Assembly: GCA_029934835.1 (NCBI GenBank)
Contig: JAOZLL010000015.1
Coordinates: forward strand, 1-38,969
Reading direction: 5' to 3'
DNA from: Flavobacteriaceae bacterium
GTDB lineage: Bacteria; Bacteroidota; Bacteroidia; Flavobacteriales; Flavobacteriaceae
Length of the DNA stretch: 38,969 nt
In this document: positions 6,811-16,577 of the stretch, one piece after another
Layout: the number at the start of each line of letters is the position of its first letter
Numbering within the stretch: position 1 is the first letter of the stretch
The notes under the pieces: generated by a model
Seen by the model: only the letters and a program-made list of their open reading frames with translations
Database searches by the model: none
What the model was told of the DNA's origin: nothing
Made by a program: the position numbers and the translations under genes

Positions 6811-8541
6811 TTAGATTTTAATAATGCGTTTAACAACAATTCCTTGAGGCATTCTAATCTGAACAAAGTAAACAGCCTTATCAATTTTGTTGTCCAAGTT
6901 TAATGCTACTCGATCCCCAATTTCTATTTGCTTTAAATCACTTTTATAAACGATTTTTCCTAAACTATCAAATATTGAAATTGAAACATCAGAAAAAGCC
7001 ACATTAAAGGTGATAAAAGTTTCCCCATCAATTATTGGATTTGGAGCTATTATCAAACTAGTTGAAATATCAATAGTATCAATGCCAAGTCCTTCTGGAA
7101 CTAGAGCAATATTTTGGGTTACAGTATTGTAATTTGTTAGACTTACCGCAGAAATAGTTTGTGAGATATAACCTGATTTTGAATAGGTTACATCATAAGT
7201 CCCTTCATAAATTAAACGATGATAGTTACCTATTGGTAAATCACTAAAAACAAAAGAGTTGTCATCATCATGATTTTCAATACTTACCTTTGCTTCTATA
7301 GGATCTCCTGTCACTGAATCTGTTATTATTCCTCTAAGTCCATATAGAGATTGCTCCATATATTTTAGAAATGAATTATTATTATAGTCCCAATGATTTG
7401 GTAGTTCATTATTATCTAAGAACTGCACACTTGACAACTCTAATGTGAATTCTCTACATTGCTTATAATAATTCATATAATCTTGACGTCCACCATCAAT
7501 TACATACCAATCACCACCTTCTGTAATACCATCTGCAGATACATCTGTAAAATATGCTTCTGAACTAGAACTATTATCAAATACCATATCTGCATATTCG
7601 TGTGACACAAACTGCCACCAATCATCATCGGCATGTGATCTTACATATGTTTCCCATTCATCCCAAGGATAGTTTACAACCTCTGCTCCACTATGGATAT
7701 TTGATGAGAGTACAAAATGATGATTATCGGCAAATGTCATCATATCTATAGTTTCTTGTGCCCAAGCATTGCTATCAGGATGATCATCATCTGAAGCTGG
7801 AAAATTTCTATTGGGATCTACTCCATTTTCTAAATAACGACTTGCACTTGAAACCGTATCATTTCCTCCTTGATACAAACCATCAGGATTCGCAAGTGGA
7901 TTTATCCAAATTTCTATAGTATTAATCAAGTTATCAACCTGAGTATCAGAATTATAATTAGCTAACAAATAGTCAATTAATCGCAATAGCATAATGGATG
8001 AAACCAGTTCGTTTCCATGCATTTGACCCGTATAAAAAAATTCGGGTTCGTCTTCGTCCACATCAGGATTATCTGTTATTTTTAATACTAAAATTTCTTT
8101 ACCTTCTTGTGAATTTCCAATACTTTCTAGACGTGCTATATCAGGATAGTTGGTAGCAAAATCTTGCATCATTTGTATATAGACTTCATACGTTGGATAG
8201 CGGTTCCAATCTGACATTTCAGAAACATCAGTAGCCATTGTAAGTGACTTTGTATTCATTTCTCTAGAAATAACCTCAAATGGAATTTGTAGTTTTAAAA
8301 GTTCGTTAAACTTAGATTTATGAACGTATGCATAGATTAAATTTTGATTATTTACATACTTATCAATAGAAATATAGCTAGGTAAATTTTGTATTTCATC
8401 TTTATTGTTTATTGCTATTTTAAAAAATACATCACTATATTTTTCAATTTGTTGTTGGGCTTTAATTAAAGCTACAGCATCCTTTTGACCAAAAGAAATA
8501 GCAGTTATTAGAAACGAAATAATAAATAAGAAACTTCTCAT
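6811..8541 (-). CDS. Secreted M14 zinc carboxypeptidase with T9SS sorting domain
   Basis: 576 residues. An N-terminal signal peptide ends near ISFGQ, followed by a propeptide-like region to about residue 105. The M14 catalytic domain (about 110-380) has zinc ligands His175 and Glu178 (HGNE), NPLANPDG, DPNRNFP, His284 (NIHSGAE) and the catalytic Glu369 (TLEL). A carboxypeptidase regulatory-like beta domain follows (about 395-480). The C-terminal type A sorting domain runs from PNPIIDGETF to the final KRIIKI and directs export by the type IX system. It probably trims peptides outside the cell for nutrition. Confidence 0.93.
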   Translation of the reverse strand: MRSFLFIISFLITAISFGQKDAVALIKAQQQIEKYSDVFFKIAINNKDEIQNLPSYISIDKYVNNQNLIYAYVHKSKFNELLKLQIPFEVISREMNTKSLTMATDVSEMSDWNRYPTYEVYIQMMQDFATNYPDIARLESIGNSQEGKEILVLKITDNPDVDEDEPEFFYTGQMHGNELVSSIMLLRLIDYLLANYNSDTQVDNLINTIEIWINPLANPDGLYQGGNDTVSSASRYLENGVDPNRNFPASDDDHPDSNAWAQETIDMMTFADNHHFVLSSNIHSGAEVVNYPWDEWETYVRSHADDDWWQFVSHEYADMVFDNSSSSEAYFTDVSADGITEGGDWYVIDGGRQDYMNYYKQCREFTLELSSVQFLDNNELPNHWDYNNNSFLKYMEQSLYGLRGIITDSVTGDPIEAKVSIENHDDDNSFVFSDLPIGNYHRLIYEGTYDVTYSKSGYISQTISAVSLTNYNTVTQNIALVPEGLGIDTIDISTSLIIAPNPIIDGETFITFNVAFSDVSISIFDSLGKIVYKSDLKQIEIGDRVALNLDNKIDKAVYFVQIRMPQGIVVKRIIKI

Positions 8542-8696
8542 ATTGTTTATACTATATATTGTGGTAAAAATACAAAAATTTAGATTTGATATTGTATCAA
8601 GATTAAGTAAAATTTCAGTTATTTATTAATTTTTTACTATTAAAAAACCCCTATCAATAGAATCATTAAAATAATAATTGAATCATAACAATTACC

Positions 8697-8704
8697 TATC
8701 TTTA
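8697..8704 (+). promoter_or_regulatory. -7 box upstream of the DUF4177 gene
   Basis: TATCTTTA, one base off TAnnTTTG, 23 bases before the ATG. Confidence 0.4.
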
Positions 8705-8727
8705 CACCAACTAAAACAACCTAAACC

Positions 8728-8922
8728 ATGAAAGAATATAAATTTATTCATCAAAAGATGACTCCCATAAAACGAGATAATGATTTTGAGGACTTACTTA
8801 ATTCCTATGCCAAAACAGGTTGGAGAGTTGTTAACACATTTGTTCATCGTGGCATCGTAAAAGCAATTATAGAAAGAAAAATTAAAAAAGAATCCGTTAA
8901 AACAAATGAAACTTCTGATTAA
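8728..8922 (+). CDS. Small DUF4177-like protein
   Basis: 64 residues. The pattern EYKFIHQK...FEDLLNSYAKTGWRVVNTF...IVKAIIERK resembles DUF4177, a short alpha/beta family of unknown function whose members share a GW in the middle and an ER near the end. The gene stands alone, with its own promoter-like box, between the divergent carboxypeptidase and a secreted protein. The charged tail after ERK is not part of the domain. Confidence 0.7.
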   Translation: MKEYKFIHQKMTPIKRDNDFEDLLNSYAKTGWRVVNTFVHRGIVKAIIERKIKKESVKTNETSD

Positions 8923-8989
8923 ACAGTTAGATAGTAACCAACAGATTTAAAAAAGGAGTAAAACCAAATATATTTTAGCTAGAAATTAC

Positions 8990-8997
8990 TATTTTTG
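8990..8997 (+). promoter_or_regulatory. -7 box upstream of the 556-residue secreted protein
   Basis: TATTTTTG, exact TAnnTTTG match, 28 bases before the ATG. Confidence 0.6.
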
Positions 8998-9025
8998 GCA
9001 TTATAAACATATAACCCTAAAAAAA

Positions 9026-10696
9026 ATGAGAAAAATACTAACAGTACTATTATTATTGACAGTTGCATTTACAAATGCTCAAAAAACCTTATCAACTGAT
9101 TACGACTATAAAGTTAGCAAGCCTTATAAAGTTGTTGATGCAAGTAGCAGACTATACTTTAGTAATGAAATAGAGGCTATGGCCATAAAATTAAATGCTA
9201 ATAAAAATCAGGTTCTTATCCAAAAGTATGATTTAGATAACATGAAAGAAATTGGAAAAACACCTTATAATGATTTTCCAAAAAACCATATATTCGAAGG
9301 CATAGTTCAAGCACAAGATAACTACTATTTTTTCTACTCTTCGTGGAGTGGTAAAAAGACAAAGCATGAAAGATTGTATTATCGAGAAATTGATTTTGAA
9401 AGTGGAACTTTTAAAGGCGAACCCAAATTATTAATTGACCATAATGGTTATTTAAGTAATTTCTATGGAAATGATAGTGGTTTTGTAGAAGCACAAGGTT
9501 TTACTTTTGGTAGTAAATATAAATTCGTAGGAGCTAAAAAGTTTAACTTATTGACATCAGAAGATGAATCAAAAATACTGATTCAATATCGAAAGAAACC
9601 AAAAGTAAAAAAGGATACAAAAAGTTGGGATATCGTTACATTAAATGTATTTGACACCAAACTTAATAAAATTTGGAATAAAAAATATACCATGCCCTAT
9701 ACAGAGCGTAGAATGAATTTCTTAGATAATATAGTCAGTAACAATGGTAATGTGTTTATGATTAATAAAGTGTTTCATGATGATAGCTTTAGTGACAAAA
9801 AGCATAAAAAGGATACAAAAGCAAATTATCATATTGAACTTTTTGAGTTTAACAATTCCAATGATAAAATTAAAACATCAAAAATCAGTTTAGATGATAA
9901 ATTCATTAATGGTATCGCCATGTATCAACCTACCAATAATGAAATTTTTTGTACAGGTTTTTATAATAAAGGCATTAATCGCGATAAAGCAGACGGTTTA
10001 TACACCTTCTCAATTGATCCTAATGGAAAATTGCTCAATAAAAAGTATTATGAAATTCCATTAGAAATACTAAACCAATATGAAAAGAAAAAAACCAAAG
10101 AAAAAAATAAAAAAAAGAATAAAAAAGATAAAGCAGAATATGAAGATCTAAATTTAAAAGATGTTGTTTTTTATGATGATAATAGTATTGTTTTAATAGG
10201 TGAAGTAGATTTTATTAAATCGCACACTAGCTACTCACAAAAGTTTGGGACAACAACGACATATACCTATCATTATGAAGATATATTAGTTACAAAAATC
10301 AATGCCGACGGTAGCTTAGGTTGGATGAAAAAAATTCCTAAAAGACAAAAAGGCACTAAAGGAAGACGTGGCATGTCATATTCTCATTTTAATGCCAATG
10401 GAAACACTTATTTAGTTTACTTAGACAATGTAAAAAATATTAATTTATCTTTAGACAAATTGCCGGCATTACATTCTGATGGACATGGCGGCTTTTTAAC
10501 CGCTGTTAAAATTAACAATGAAACAGGTGAACACAAAAAAGGATCTATATTAGATTTTAGAAAAATAAAAGGAGAGATTGTTGCCTATCAATTTTCTACT
10601 GATAGAATATTAAAAACAAAAGACAATGAATTTTTTGTAGAAGTTTACAAAAAAAAGAAGGAAGATGTATTCTTGAAAATAGAAATGAAAAAATAA
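9026..10696 (+). CDS. Large secreted protein of unknown function
   Basis: I do not recognise the family. It has 556 residues with a signal peptide (MRKILTVLLLLTVAFTNAQ, cleavage probably after Ala18). The rest is rich in short beta-type segments and repeated motifs of the kind 'F.../Y...KINADGSLGWMKKIPK', suggestive of a beta-propeller-like fold, but this is only an impression. A very basic stretch (EKKKTKEKNKKKNKKDK, about 353-369) interrupts it and is probably a surface loop. There is no T9SS sorting domain and no lipobox, so a periplasmic location is most likely. It is monocistronic, with its own promoter and a strong terminator behind it. Confidence 0.75.
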   Translation: MRKILTVLLLLTVAFTNAQKTLSTDYDYKVSKPYKVVDASSRLYFSNEIEAMAIKLNANKNQVLIQKYDLDNMKEIGKTPYNDFPKNHIFEGIVQAQDNYYFFYSSWSGKKTKHERLYYREIDFESGTFKGEPKLLIDHNGYLSNFYGNDSGFVEAQGFTFGSKYKFVGAKKFNLLTSEDESKILIQYRKKPKVKKDTKSWDIVTLNVFDTKLNKIWNKKYTMPYTERRMNFLDNIVSNNGNVFMINKVFHDDSFSDKKHKKDTKANYHIELFEFNNSNDKIKTSKISLDDKFINGIAMYQPTNNEIFCTGFYNKGINRDKADGLYTFSIDPNGKLLNKKYYEIPLEILNQYEKKKTKEKNKKKNKKDKAEYEDLNLKDVVFYDDNSIVLIGEVDFIKSHTSYSQKFGTTTTYTYHYEDILVTKINADGSLGWMKKIPKRQKGTKGRRGMSYSHFNANGNTYLVYLDNVKNINLSLDKLPALHSDGHGGFLTAVKINNETGEHKKGSILDFRKIKGEIVAYQFSTDRILKTKDNEFFVEVYKKKKEDVFLKIEMKK

Positions 10697-10769
10697 TATA
10701 TTGATATACTTTAGCATGAATATTCTATGTAAGTAACAAAGCATTCCTATTATATTTTGCAAATAATAC

Positions 10770-10808
10770 GAAAGCCCAACCCTAACGGGCTGGGCTTTCT
10801 TTTTTTTA
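10770..10808 (+). terminator. Rho-independent terminator
   Basis: GAAAGCCCA / TGGGCTTTC stem (10770-10778 and 10791-10799), extended by CCC/GGG around a TAAC loop and followed by a run of nine T. It lies between the secreted protein and the hydrolase. Confidence 0.9.
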
Positions 10809-10844
10809 ATCAATTTTAGTTAGTTAAACTTAAATACATAAATC

Positions 10845-11789
10845 ATGAGAAATCTATTTCTGTTGTTGTTAATAAGCATACTATTAACCAATTCATTATT
10901 TGCTCAAAACTACAAAGAAACTATCTTAAACATACCAACTGCTAAAGATAGTATCTACGGAACTTTAATAACTCCCAAAGATTGTATGAATCCTCCATTA
11001 GTAATTCTTATTTCGGGTTCTGGTGCAAATGACAGAGATGGAAATCAGGCTTCTTTACAAAACAACTCATTATTGTTTTTAGCGCAAGAATTAGGCGAAA
11101 AAGGTATTGCAACTTATCGCTACGATAAATCGGTGCTATCTATGGCTAAAAAAGGGACATTTAAAGAAACTGATTATAGATTTTCAAATATAATAAATGA
11201 TGCCGCTACAGTTGGTCAATATTTTAAAAATAGGAAAGATTTTACTAAAATATATGTAGCAGGTCATAGTCAGGGAAGTTTAGTAGGTATGTTGGTAGCA
11301 TCAAATTTTGCAAATGGATTTATTTCATTAGCTGGTGCAGGACAATCAATTGACTTAATCATAAAAGAGCAATTACACAAACAACTTCCTATGTTAGATG
11401 AAAGTATTGATTCAACTTTAACAAAACTTAAAAACGGAGAGAAAGATCCGAATTTTAATCCCATGTTAGTCAGCCTTTTTAGACTATCTGTACAGCCTTT
11501 TTTAATAGATTGGATACACTATAATCCACAGATTGAGATTAGTAAATTAGATATGCCTATCTTAATTATCAATGGAACTAGGGATTTGCAAGTCTCTGAA
11601 AATGAAGCGCAATTGTTACATAAAGCTGCACCAAAATCTCAATTAGTACTTCTAGAAAACATGAATCATCTTTTTAAAGAAATAAAAGGCGATGATATGG
11701 AAAACCAACTATCCTACATGAATCCTGATTTACCAGTAATGAATGAATTAGTTAACGTAATAGTTAACTTTATTAATAAAACTTACTAA
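10845..11789 (+). CDS. Secreted alpha/beta hydrolase
   Basis: 314 residues with a signal peptide ending near LFAQ. The fold shows the oxyanion-region motif ISGSGANDRDG, the nucleophile elbow GHSQGS (Ser142), an acid in INGTRDLQV (Asp247) and a catalytic His in MNHLF (His275). This pattern is found in the family of periplasmic alpha/beta hydrolases of the 'acyl-CoA thioester hydrolase/BAAT-like' or serine aminopeptidase-like type. The substrate is unknown. It is transcribed alone, behind a strong terminator and before a long gene-free region. Confidence 0.85.
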   Translation: MRNLFLLLLISILLTNSLFAQNYKETILNIPTAKDSIYGTLITPKDCMNPPLVILISGSGANDRDGNQASLQNNSLLFLAQELGEKGIATYRYDKSVLSMAKKGTFKETDYRFSNIINDAATVGQYFKNRKDFTKIYVAGHSQGSLVGMLVASNFANGFISLAGAGQSIDLIIKEQLHKQLPMLDESIDSTLTKLKNGEKDPNFNPMLVSLFRLSVQPFLIDWIHYNPQIEISKLDMPILIINGTRDLQVSENEAQLLHKAAPKSQLVLLENMNHLFKEIKGDDMENQLSYMNPDLPVMNELVNVIVNFINKTY

Positions 11790-11949
11790 CCTATCATATA
11801 ACTAAAAGTTGGATGACCGATGTTAGTGTGGGAAAACTTTAATTATTTCGACAAAAGACGTAAGACCTTTTCACTAAAAGCCCTAAATAGGGGAATTTCC
11901 CTTAATCGTACAATCATCAAATAATACGAAGCTAAAGCGATGGGTGTCG

Positions 11950-12118
11950 CCTGAATGGCGGGCTGGCGCAAAGGCAGGTTTTATTTTTTAAATTTAGAAA
12001 ATCAATTTGTAGATACGTAATACATTACGTATCTACGGCATTCTGATTGTTGGCAATCAGCTCCTTTTATTAGATATTCTTTTTAAAAAATAAAACTAGG
12101 GTGGAAGCATCATTCAGG
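11950..12118. repeat. Nested inverted-repeat element in a gene-free region
   Basis: Outer arms CCTGAATG (11950-11957) and CATTCAGG (12111-12118). Middle arms GTTTTATTTTTTAAA (11978-11992) and its perfect inverse (12082-12096). Inside are two more hairpins: GTAGATACGTAAT / ATTACGTATCTAC (12009-12021 and 12024-12036) and CTGATTG / CAATCAG (12043-12049 and 12054-12060). No open frame of note lies in 11790-12371. The arrangement could be a structured RNA, a MITE-like element or a recombination site. Confidence 0.7.
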
Positions 12119-12130
12119 ACTGCTTTTTTC

Positions 12131-12156
12131 GTTCTTTTTTTCAGCAAAAAAAGAAC
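12131..12156. terminator. T-rich stem-loop next to the nested element
   Basis: GTTCTTTTTTT and AAAAAAAGAAC form a perfect 11-bp stem with a CAGC loop. It might terminate transcripts leaving the nested element, but no gene runs directly into it on the plus strand. Confidence 0.45.
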
Positions 12157-12371
12157 AAAGAAAAAGATAATCACAATTTTGATTACCTCTACAGTTATCA
12201 AAAGAAATAATAGGTGTTTTTTTACACATTGAAGGACTCAATTCGGCGTAAAACTTTTCACAGCTTAGCTAAATTTTGTCGTATTCGAAGCAAAATTTGG
12301 CAAAATAGAATTATTTATGTTCAAGCTACCTCTTCGAAATAGTCAAGAAGCAAACCCAATACAACACAACA

Positions 12372-13499
12372 TCAGTCAACCCAAAATAAATCAGCAATTA
12401 TTCCATCTATTATAAAAAATGCCTCCTTTTGAACCAAAATTTGTGAAGCTACAATTCGTAAGTTTTTATTTAATATATGAGGCTTAATTCTTTCTAGAAT
12501 ATACAACTTATATTTTTTTCCAAAATTTTCACTTATAGTATTGGTATTAATTCCCCAGATAGTACGCAAATGCGTCATTAAATACTCATTATAACGATCT
12601 GTGTTGGACAAAATCTCTTTTTCACTTGGTAAATTTCCTGTCTGAATTGAGTTAATATAACGGGTATTATTTGATACGTTCCAACTTCTAGTATTCTGAT
12701 GATAAGAATGTGCCGAAGGACCAATTCCTAAATAGGATTTCCCTTGCCAATATGAGGTGTTATGTTTTGATAAAAAAGATTCTTTAGCAAAATTTGACAA
12801 TTCATAATGAGTATAATTATGTTTACCCAAAGTCTCAACTAACAGGTTAAAATGTTGTTTGGCTAAATTCTCATCTAAAGGATTAATCTGCTTAGTTTTA
12901 ATAAAATAATCTAAGGCCGTTTTAGGTTCAACGGTCAAAGCATAAGAAGAAAGATGTGGAATTTCTAAGGATAAGAATTTTGAAATATTATTCTGCCATT
13001 TATCTAGCGTTAAATCAGGTATCCCATAAATAAGGTCAATAGAAATATTGGAGAAACCACTATCTTGAGCATACTTTATAGAGTTTAGAGCTTCAACAGC
13101 AGAGTGTGCCCTATTCATAAACTGCAAATCAGCTTCATGAAATGATTGTACTCCAATACTTAATCGGTTTATGGGTAGATTTCTTAAACCATTCAAATAA
13201 GATTTTGATAAATCATCAGGATTTGCCTCTAAAGTTATCTCTAGGTTTGTGCTTATCTTGTAATTATCAGTTATCGCATCAAATATTCTTGATAAATTAT
13301 CTAGACTTAAGATAGATGGTGTACCACCACCAAAATAAATAGTTTCTATAGGTTCCTTTATCTCCTCTTTTCTAAGTAACAACTCTGTTACTAAAGATTC
13401 CAATAAAGCATCTTTCGTTCGTAATGATACAGAAAAATGAAAATCACAATAATGACATTTTTGTTTGCAATAGGGAATATGAATATAAAGTCCAGCCAA
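12372..13499 (-). CDS. hemW: Radical SAM heme chaperone HemW
   Basis: 375 residues. The N-terminal YIHIPYCKQKCHYCDFHF holds the CxxxCxxC cluster ligands (Cys11, Cys15, Cys18), with the additional aromatic/F tail typical of HemW. FGGGTPS, IGVQSF and the HemW C-terminal domain (about 290-375) follow. The family was long called oxygen-independent coproporphyrinogen oxidase, but the proteins of this length bind heme and insert it into respiratory proteins. The extra cysteine of HemN proper (CxxxCxxCxC) is absent (Phe instead), which supports HemW. Confidence 0.92.
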   Translation of the reverse strand: MAGLYIHIPYCKQKCHYCDFHFSVSLRTKDALLESLVTELLLRKEEIKEPIETIYFGGGTPSILSLDNLSRIFDAITDNYKISTNLEITLEANPDDLSKSYLNGLRNLPINRLSIGVQSFHEADLQFMNRAHSAVEALNSIKYAQDSGFSNISIDLIYGIPDLTLDKWQNNISKFLSLEIPHLSSYALTVEPKTALDYFIKTKQINPLDENLAKQHFNLLVETLGKHNYTHYELSNFAKESFLSKHNTSYWQGKSYLGIGPSAHSYHQNTRSWNVSNNTRYINSIQTGNLPSEKEILSNTDRYNEYLMTHLRTIWGINTNTISENFGKKYKLYILERIKPHILNKNLRIVASQILVQKEAFFIIDGIIADLFWVD

Positions 13500-13517
13500 A
13501 GTATTTCAATTAGATTT

Positions 13518-13525
13518 CAAAAATA
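13518..13525 (-). promoter_or_regulatory. -7 box of hemW
   Basis: TATTTTTG on the minus strand, 18 bases before the hemW start. Confidence 0.55.
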
Positions 13526-13620
13526 CATTTTTTATTAACTATATTTAAAACCTCAGTTATTAGAAGTAGTTACATCTTAATTTAGTAACAAATATCACTC
13601 TTAAATCAGTATATATAGGG

Positions 13621-13628
13621 TATATTTG
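13621..13628 (+). promoter_or_regulatory. -7 box of the monooxygenase-like gene
   Basis: TATATTTG, exact TAnnTTTG match, 37 bases before the ATG at 13666. Confidence 0.6.
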
Positions 13629-13665
13629 TATACGTATATATCTTATACTATAAAACTCATAATTT

Positions 13666-13953
13666 ATGTTTGTACACATTGTTTCATTTGAAATAAAAGA
13701 AGGTGAAGAACATACTTTTGTTGAAATGCAAAAGTTTGAAGAATTAGTTGAAGGTAAACCAGCAGGTTTAGATCACTTTCATATATTTAAAGATCGTAAT
13801 GATGCAAGCCGCTTCTTTTTAGTTGAATATTGGAAAGATAAAGAATCTAAAGATGAACTAGAAAAATCTACAGAGCACCAACATTTTCATGAATTAAGAA
13901 AATTAGCCATCGAACAAAAATATGATAGTTACGAATGTGATGTAATTGTTTAA
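13666..13953 (+). CDS. ABM-type quinol monooxygenase-like protein
   Basis: 95 residues forming a single dimeric alpha/beta-barrel (antibiotic biosynthesis monooxygenase, ABM) domain. It begins HIVSFEIKEGEEHTFVEM and has the central FFLVEYWKDKES and the end STEHQHFHEL typical of the family. Members oxidise quinols, degrade heme or have no known reaction; nothing here fixes the substrate. The gene is monocistronic between hemW (divergent) and glutamine synthetase (convergent). Confidence 0.85.
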   Translation: MFVHIVSFEIKEGEEHTFVEMQKFEELVEGKPAGLDHFHIFKDRNDASRFFLVEYWKDKESKDELEKSTEHQHFHELRKLAIEQKYDSYECDVIV

Positions 13954-13997
13954 TTCATAAGGCAAGGTTATAACTAAACCCCAGCCCTCTAAATAAG

Positions 13998-14030
13998 CCC
14001 GATAATTTTTACTAGTTATCGGGTGTTTTT
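13998..14030. terminator. Bidirectional terminator
   Basis: CCCGATAA / TTATCGGG stem with a 10-base loop and a T-rich tail, between the convergent ABM gene and glutamine synthetase. Confidence 0.8.
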
Positions 14031-14038
14031 TTTATATC

Positions 14039-16228
14039 TTATCTGGTGAATAGCATTTCTCTATATTTACTCAAAGGCCATAATTCATCATCTACTGTAA
14101 GTTCTAATTTATCACAATGCTGTCTTATCTCATCAAAATAAGGTTTTACTTTTTCACAATAAGTTGTTGCTTTTTTCTCAAAATCGACTAATTTATTTGC
14201 CTTTTTACGTGTAGCAATCATTGCATCTATCAAAGAGTTAATTTTACTAATATGAATAGAAATATTTTTAATTATCTCTATTTGTTCCTGAGCCGTTTCT
14301 TTAAAATCTTTTCCAAAAATTTCTTTTAGTCCTGTAACATTTTTGATTAATGTATTTTGATAACGTATTGCCGTTGGTACGATATGATTACGAGCAATAT
14401 CACCTAATACACGAGATTCAATTTGAATTTTCATAATATATTCCTCTACCTCAATTTCATAACGGGCTTTTTGTTCTACCGTTGTCATGATATTTAATTC
14501 ATTAAAAAGAATAATTGATTTGGAAGAAATCTTAGCTTTCAAAGCTAATGGAGTCGTCTTATTATTACTCAGTCCTCTTTTTTTAGCTTCTTTTTGCCAA
14601 TTATCACTATAACCATCACCTTCAAAACGAACGGCTTTAGATCGTTTTATATACTCTCTTAGAATATTAAAAATAGCATCATCTTTTTTCATATCTTTTT
14701 CATCAATCAAAGCATCAACCTCCGTTTTAAAATCTTTTAGTTGTTGCGCTACAATAGTATTTATTACCATCATTGGTCCAGCACAATTTGCACTGGAGCC
14801 TACTGCTCTAAATTCAAACTTATTACCCGTAAACGCAAAAGATGATGTACGATTACGATCCGTATTATCTAATAAGATTTCAGGTATTTTCCCAACAACA
14901 TTGAGTTTGAGTGTTGTTTTTTCTTGTGGTGAAAGTTTTCCTTTCGTTACATTTTCTAATTCATCTAATACCTTTGTAAGTTGCTCTCCTATAAATACGG
15001 AAATAATTGCAGGCGGTGCTTCATTGGCACCTAATCTATGATCATTTCCAGCTGATGCTATTGACGCTCGAATTAATTCTTCATAATCATTAACTGCTTT
15101 GATGGTATTGATAAAAAAGGTTAAAAACTGAAGGTTATTCATTGGTGTAAGTCCTGGACTTAATAAATTCACACCTGTATCGGTTGCTAAACTCCAATTA
15201 TTATGTTTACCTGATCCGTTAATTCCTGCAAATGGTTTTTCATGCATTAACACCTTAAAATGATGTTTTTTGGCAATCTTTTGCATAATATCCATTAACA
15301 ATGAATTATGATCTACGGCTAAATTGGCTTCCTCAAAAATAGGTGCCAACTCAAACTGATTCGGTGCTACTTCATTGTGACGTGTTTTCACAGGAATTCC
15401 TAATTTCATCGATTCTATTTCCAATTCGCGCATATATCCCATCACTCTATCTGAGATAGAACCAAAATAATGATCGTCTAATTGTTGCCCTTTGGCAGGT
15501 GAATGTCCAAGCAATGTTCTACCTGTTAATTTAATATCAGGACGTGTATCTGAAAAAGCACTGTCAATTAAAAAGTATTCTTGTTCCCAACCTAATGTGG
15601 CAGATACTTTGGTTACTTTTTTATCAAAATATTTTGCAACGGCTGTGGCAGCATCATCTACTACATGTAATGCTTTTAAAAGTGGTGTTTTATTGTCTAA
15701 AGCTTCTCCTGTATAGGCTACAAATATAGTAGGAATACATAAAGTTGTTTCATAAATAAATGCAGGTGAACTGGGATCCCATGCAGTATAACCACGTGCT
15801 TCAAAAGTATTACGAATTCCTCCATTGGGAAAACTAGAAGCATCTGGTTCTTGTTGTACCAATTGACCTCCATCAAATTTTTCAACCGCTCTGCCTCCAC
15901 TTGTAGTTTCAAAAAAAGCATCGTGTTTTTCAGCTGTTGCACCTGTTAAAGGCTGAAACCAATGTGTATAATGTGTAGCTCCTTTTGAAATAGCCCAATC
16001 TTTCATCGCACTTGCTACCTGATCAGCTACTCTTCTATCAATCTTTTTTCCATGGATAATAGCATCTTGAACAGAACGATAGGCTTCTTTGGTCATGGCT
16101 TGCAACATAGACTCATCATTAAAGACATTTGATTCAAATAGTTCAGAACGTCTTGTCGTTTCTTCTTTTACTTTTACAGGTTTACGATCCATTGACTTTT
16201 CAAGGGCTTTAAATCGAATAGTTGACAT
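14039..16228 (-). CDS. glnN: Glutamine synthetase type III
   Basis: 729 residues, the usual length of the dodecameric type III enzyme of Bacteroidetes. It makes glutamine from glutamate, ammonia and ATP in the cytoplasm. Visible signatures include TGATAEKHDAFFE, the WEQEYFLID stretch with metal-binding glutamates, KTRHNEVAPNQFELAP and the NGSGKHNNWSL loop with ATP/ammonia-site residues. A helical C-terminal region (about 590-729) is specific to type III. The ATG at 16228 gives MSTIRFKALE, a standard family start. No glnB or amt lies next to it; the upstream 796 bases are gene-free. Confidence 0.95.
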   Translation of the reverse strand: MSTIRFKALEKSMDRKPVKVKEETTRRSELFESNVFNDESMLQAMTKEAYRSVQDAIIHGKKIDRRVADQVASAMKDWAISKGATHYTHWFQPLTGATAEKHDAFFETTSGGRAVEKFDGGQLVQQEPDASSFPNGGIRNTFEARGYTAWDPSSPAFIYETTLCIPTIFVAYTGEALDNKTPLLKALHVVDDAATAVAKYFDKKVTKVSATLGWEQEYFLIDSAFSDTRPDIKLTGRTLLGHSPAKGQQLDDHYFGSISDRVMGYMRELEIESMKLGIPVKTRHNEVAPNQFELAPIFEEANLAVDHNSLLMDIMQKIAKKHHFKVLMHEKPFAGINGSGKHNNWSLATDTGVNLLSPGLTPMNNLQFLTFFINTIKAVNDYEELIRASIASAGNDHRLGANEAPPAIISVFIGEQLTKVLDELENVTKGKLSPQEKTTLKLNVVGKIPEILLDNTDRNRTSSFAFTGNKFEFRAVGSSANCAGPMMVINTIVAQQLKDFKTEVDALIDEKDMKKDDAIFNILREYIKRSKAVRFEGDGYSDNWQKEAKKRGLSNNKTTPLALKAKISSKSIILFNELNIMTTVEQKARYEIEVEEYIMKIQIESRVLGDIARNHIVPTAIRYQNTLIKNVTGLKEIFGKDFKETAQEQIEIIKNISIHISKINSLIDAMIATRKKANKLVDFEKKATTYCEKVKPYFDEIRQHCDKLELTVDDELWPLSKYREMLFTR

Positions 16229-16487
16229 ATATTTAGCTTTTTATAGTTATTTATAGGGCTAAAATATAAAAATTAGTTGAATATATAGCTTTGACCCTAT
16301 TTTTTTAGGGGTATTTACAATAATAATGTATTTATTATTTTACACCAGATTGGCATACTAAAGCTCAAGAGAAAAACTAAATAAACATTTGTTTCATCAA
16401 GGCAAATACATCTAAATATGAAATAGTTACATATATTACTTGTGACACTTCATTTAGCTTTTTTATGAAACTATGTGTAGAAGCTAT

Positions 16488-16530
16488 AACACAAAGACTC
16501 ACAAAGAATTACGCTAAGTTGCTCAAAGAA
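16488..16530. repeat. Degenerate CACAAAG/CGCAAAG-type repeat
   Basis: Several spaced words of the ACAAAG, CAAAG type (CACAAAGACTCACAAAGAA and following). They resemble decayed copies of the CGCAAAG repeat seen at 4891 and 21541. Confidence 0.35.
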
Positions 16531-16577
16531 AAATACGTTGTATTATTTATAATGCCATAACAGATTTGCTTTTCATA

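Noticed and set aside
15492-15942. Frames overlapping glutamine synthetase
   Set aside because: Shadows of the strongly conserved glnN reading frame; no independent signals.
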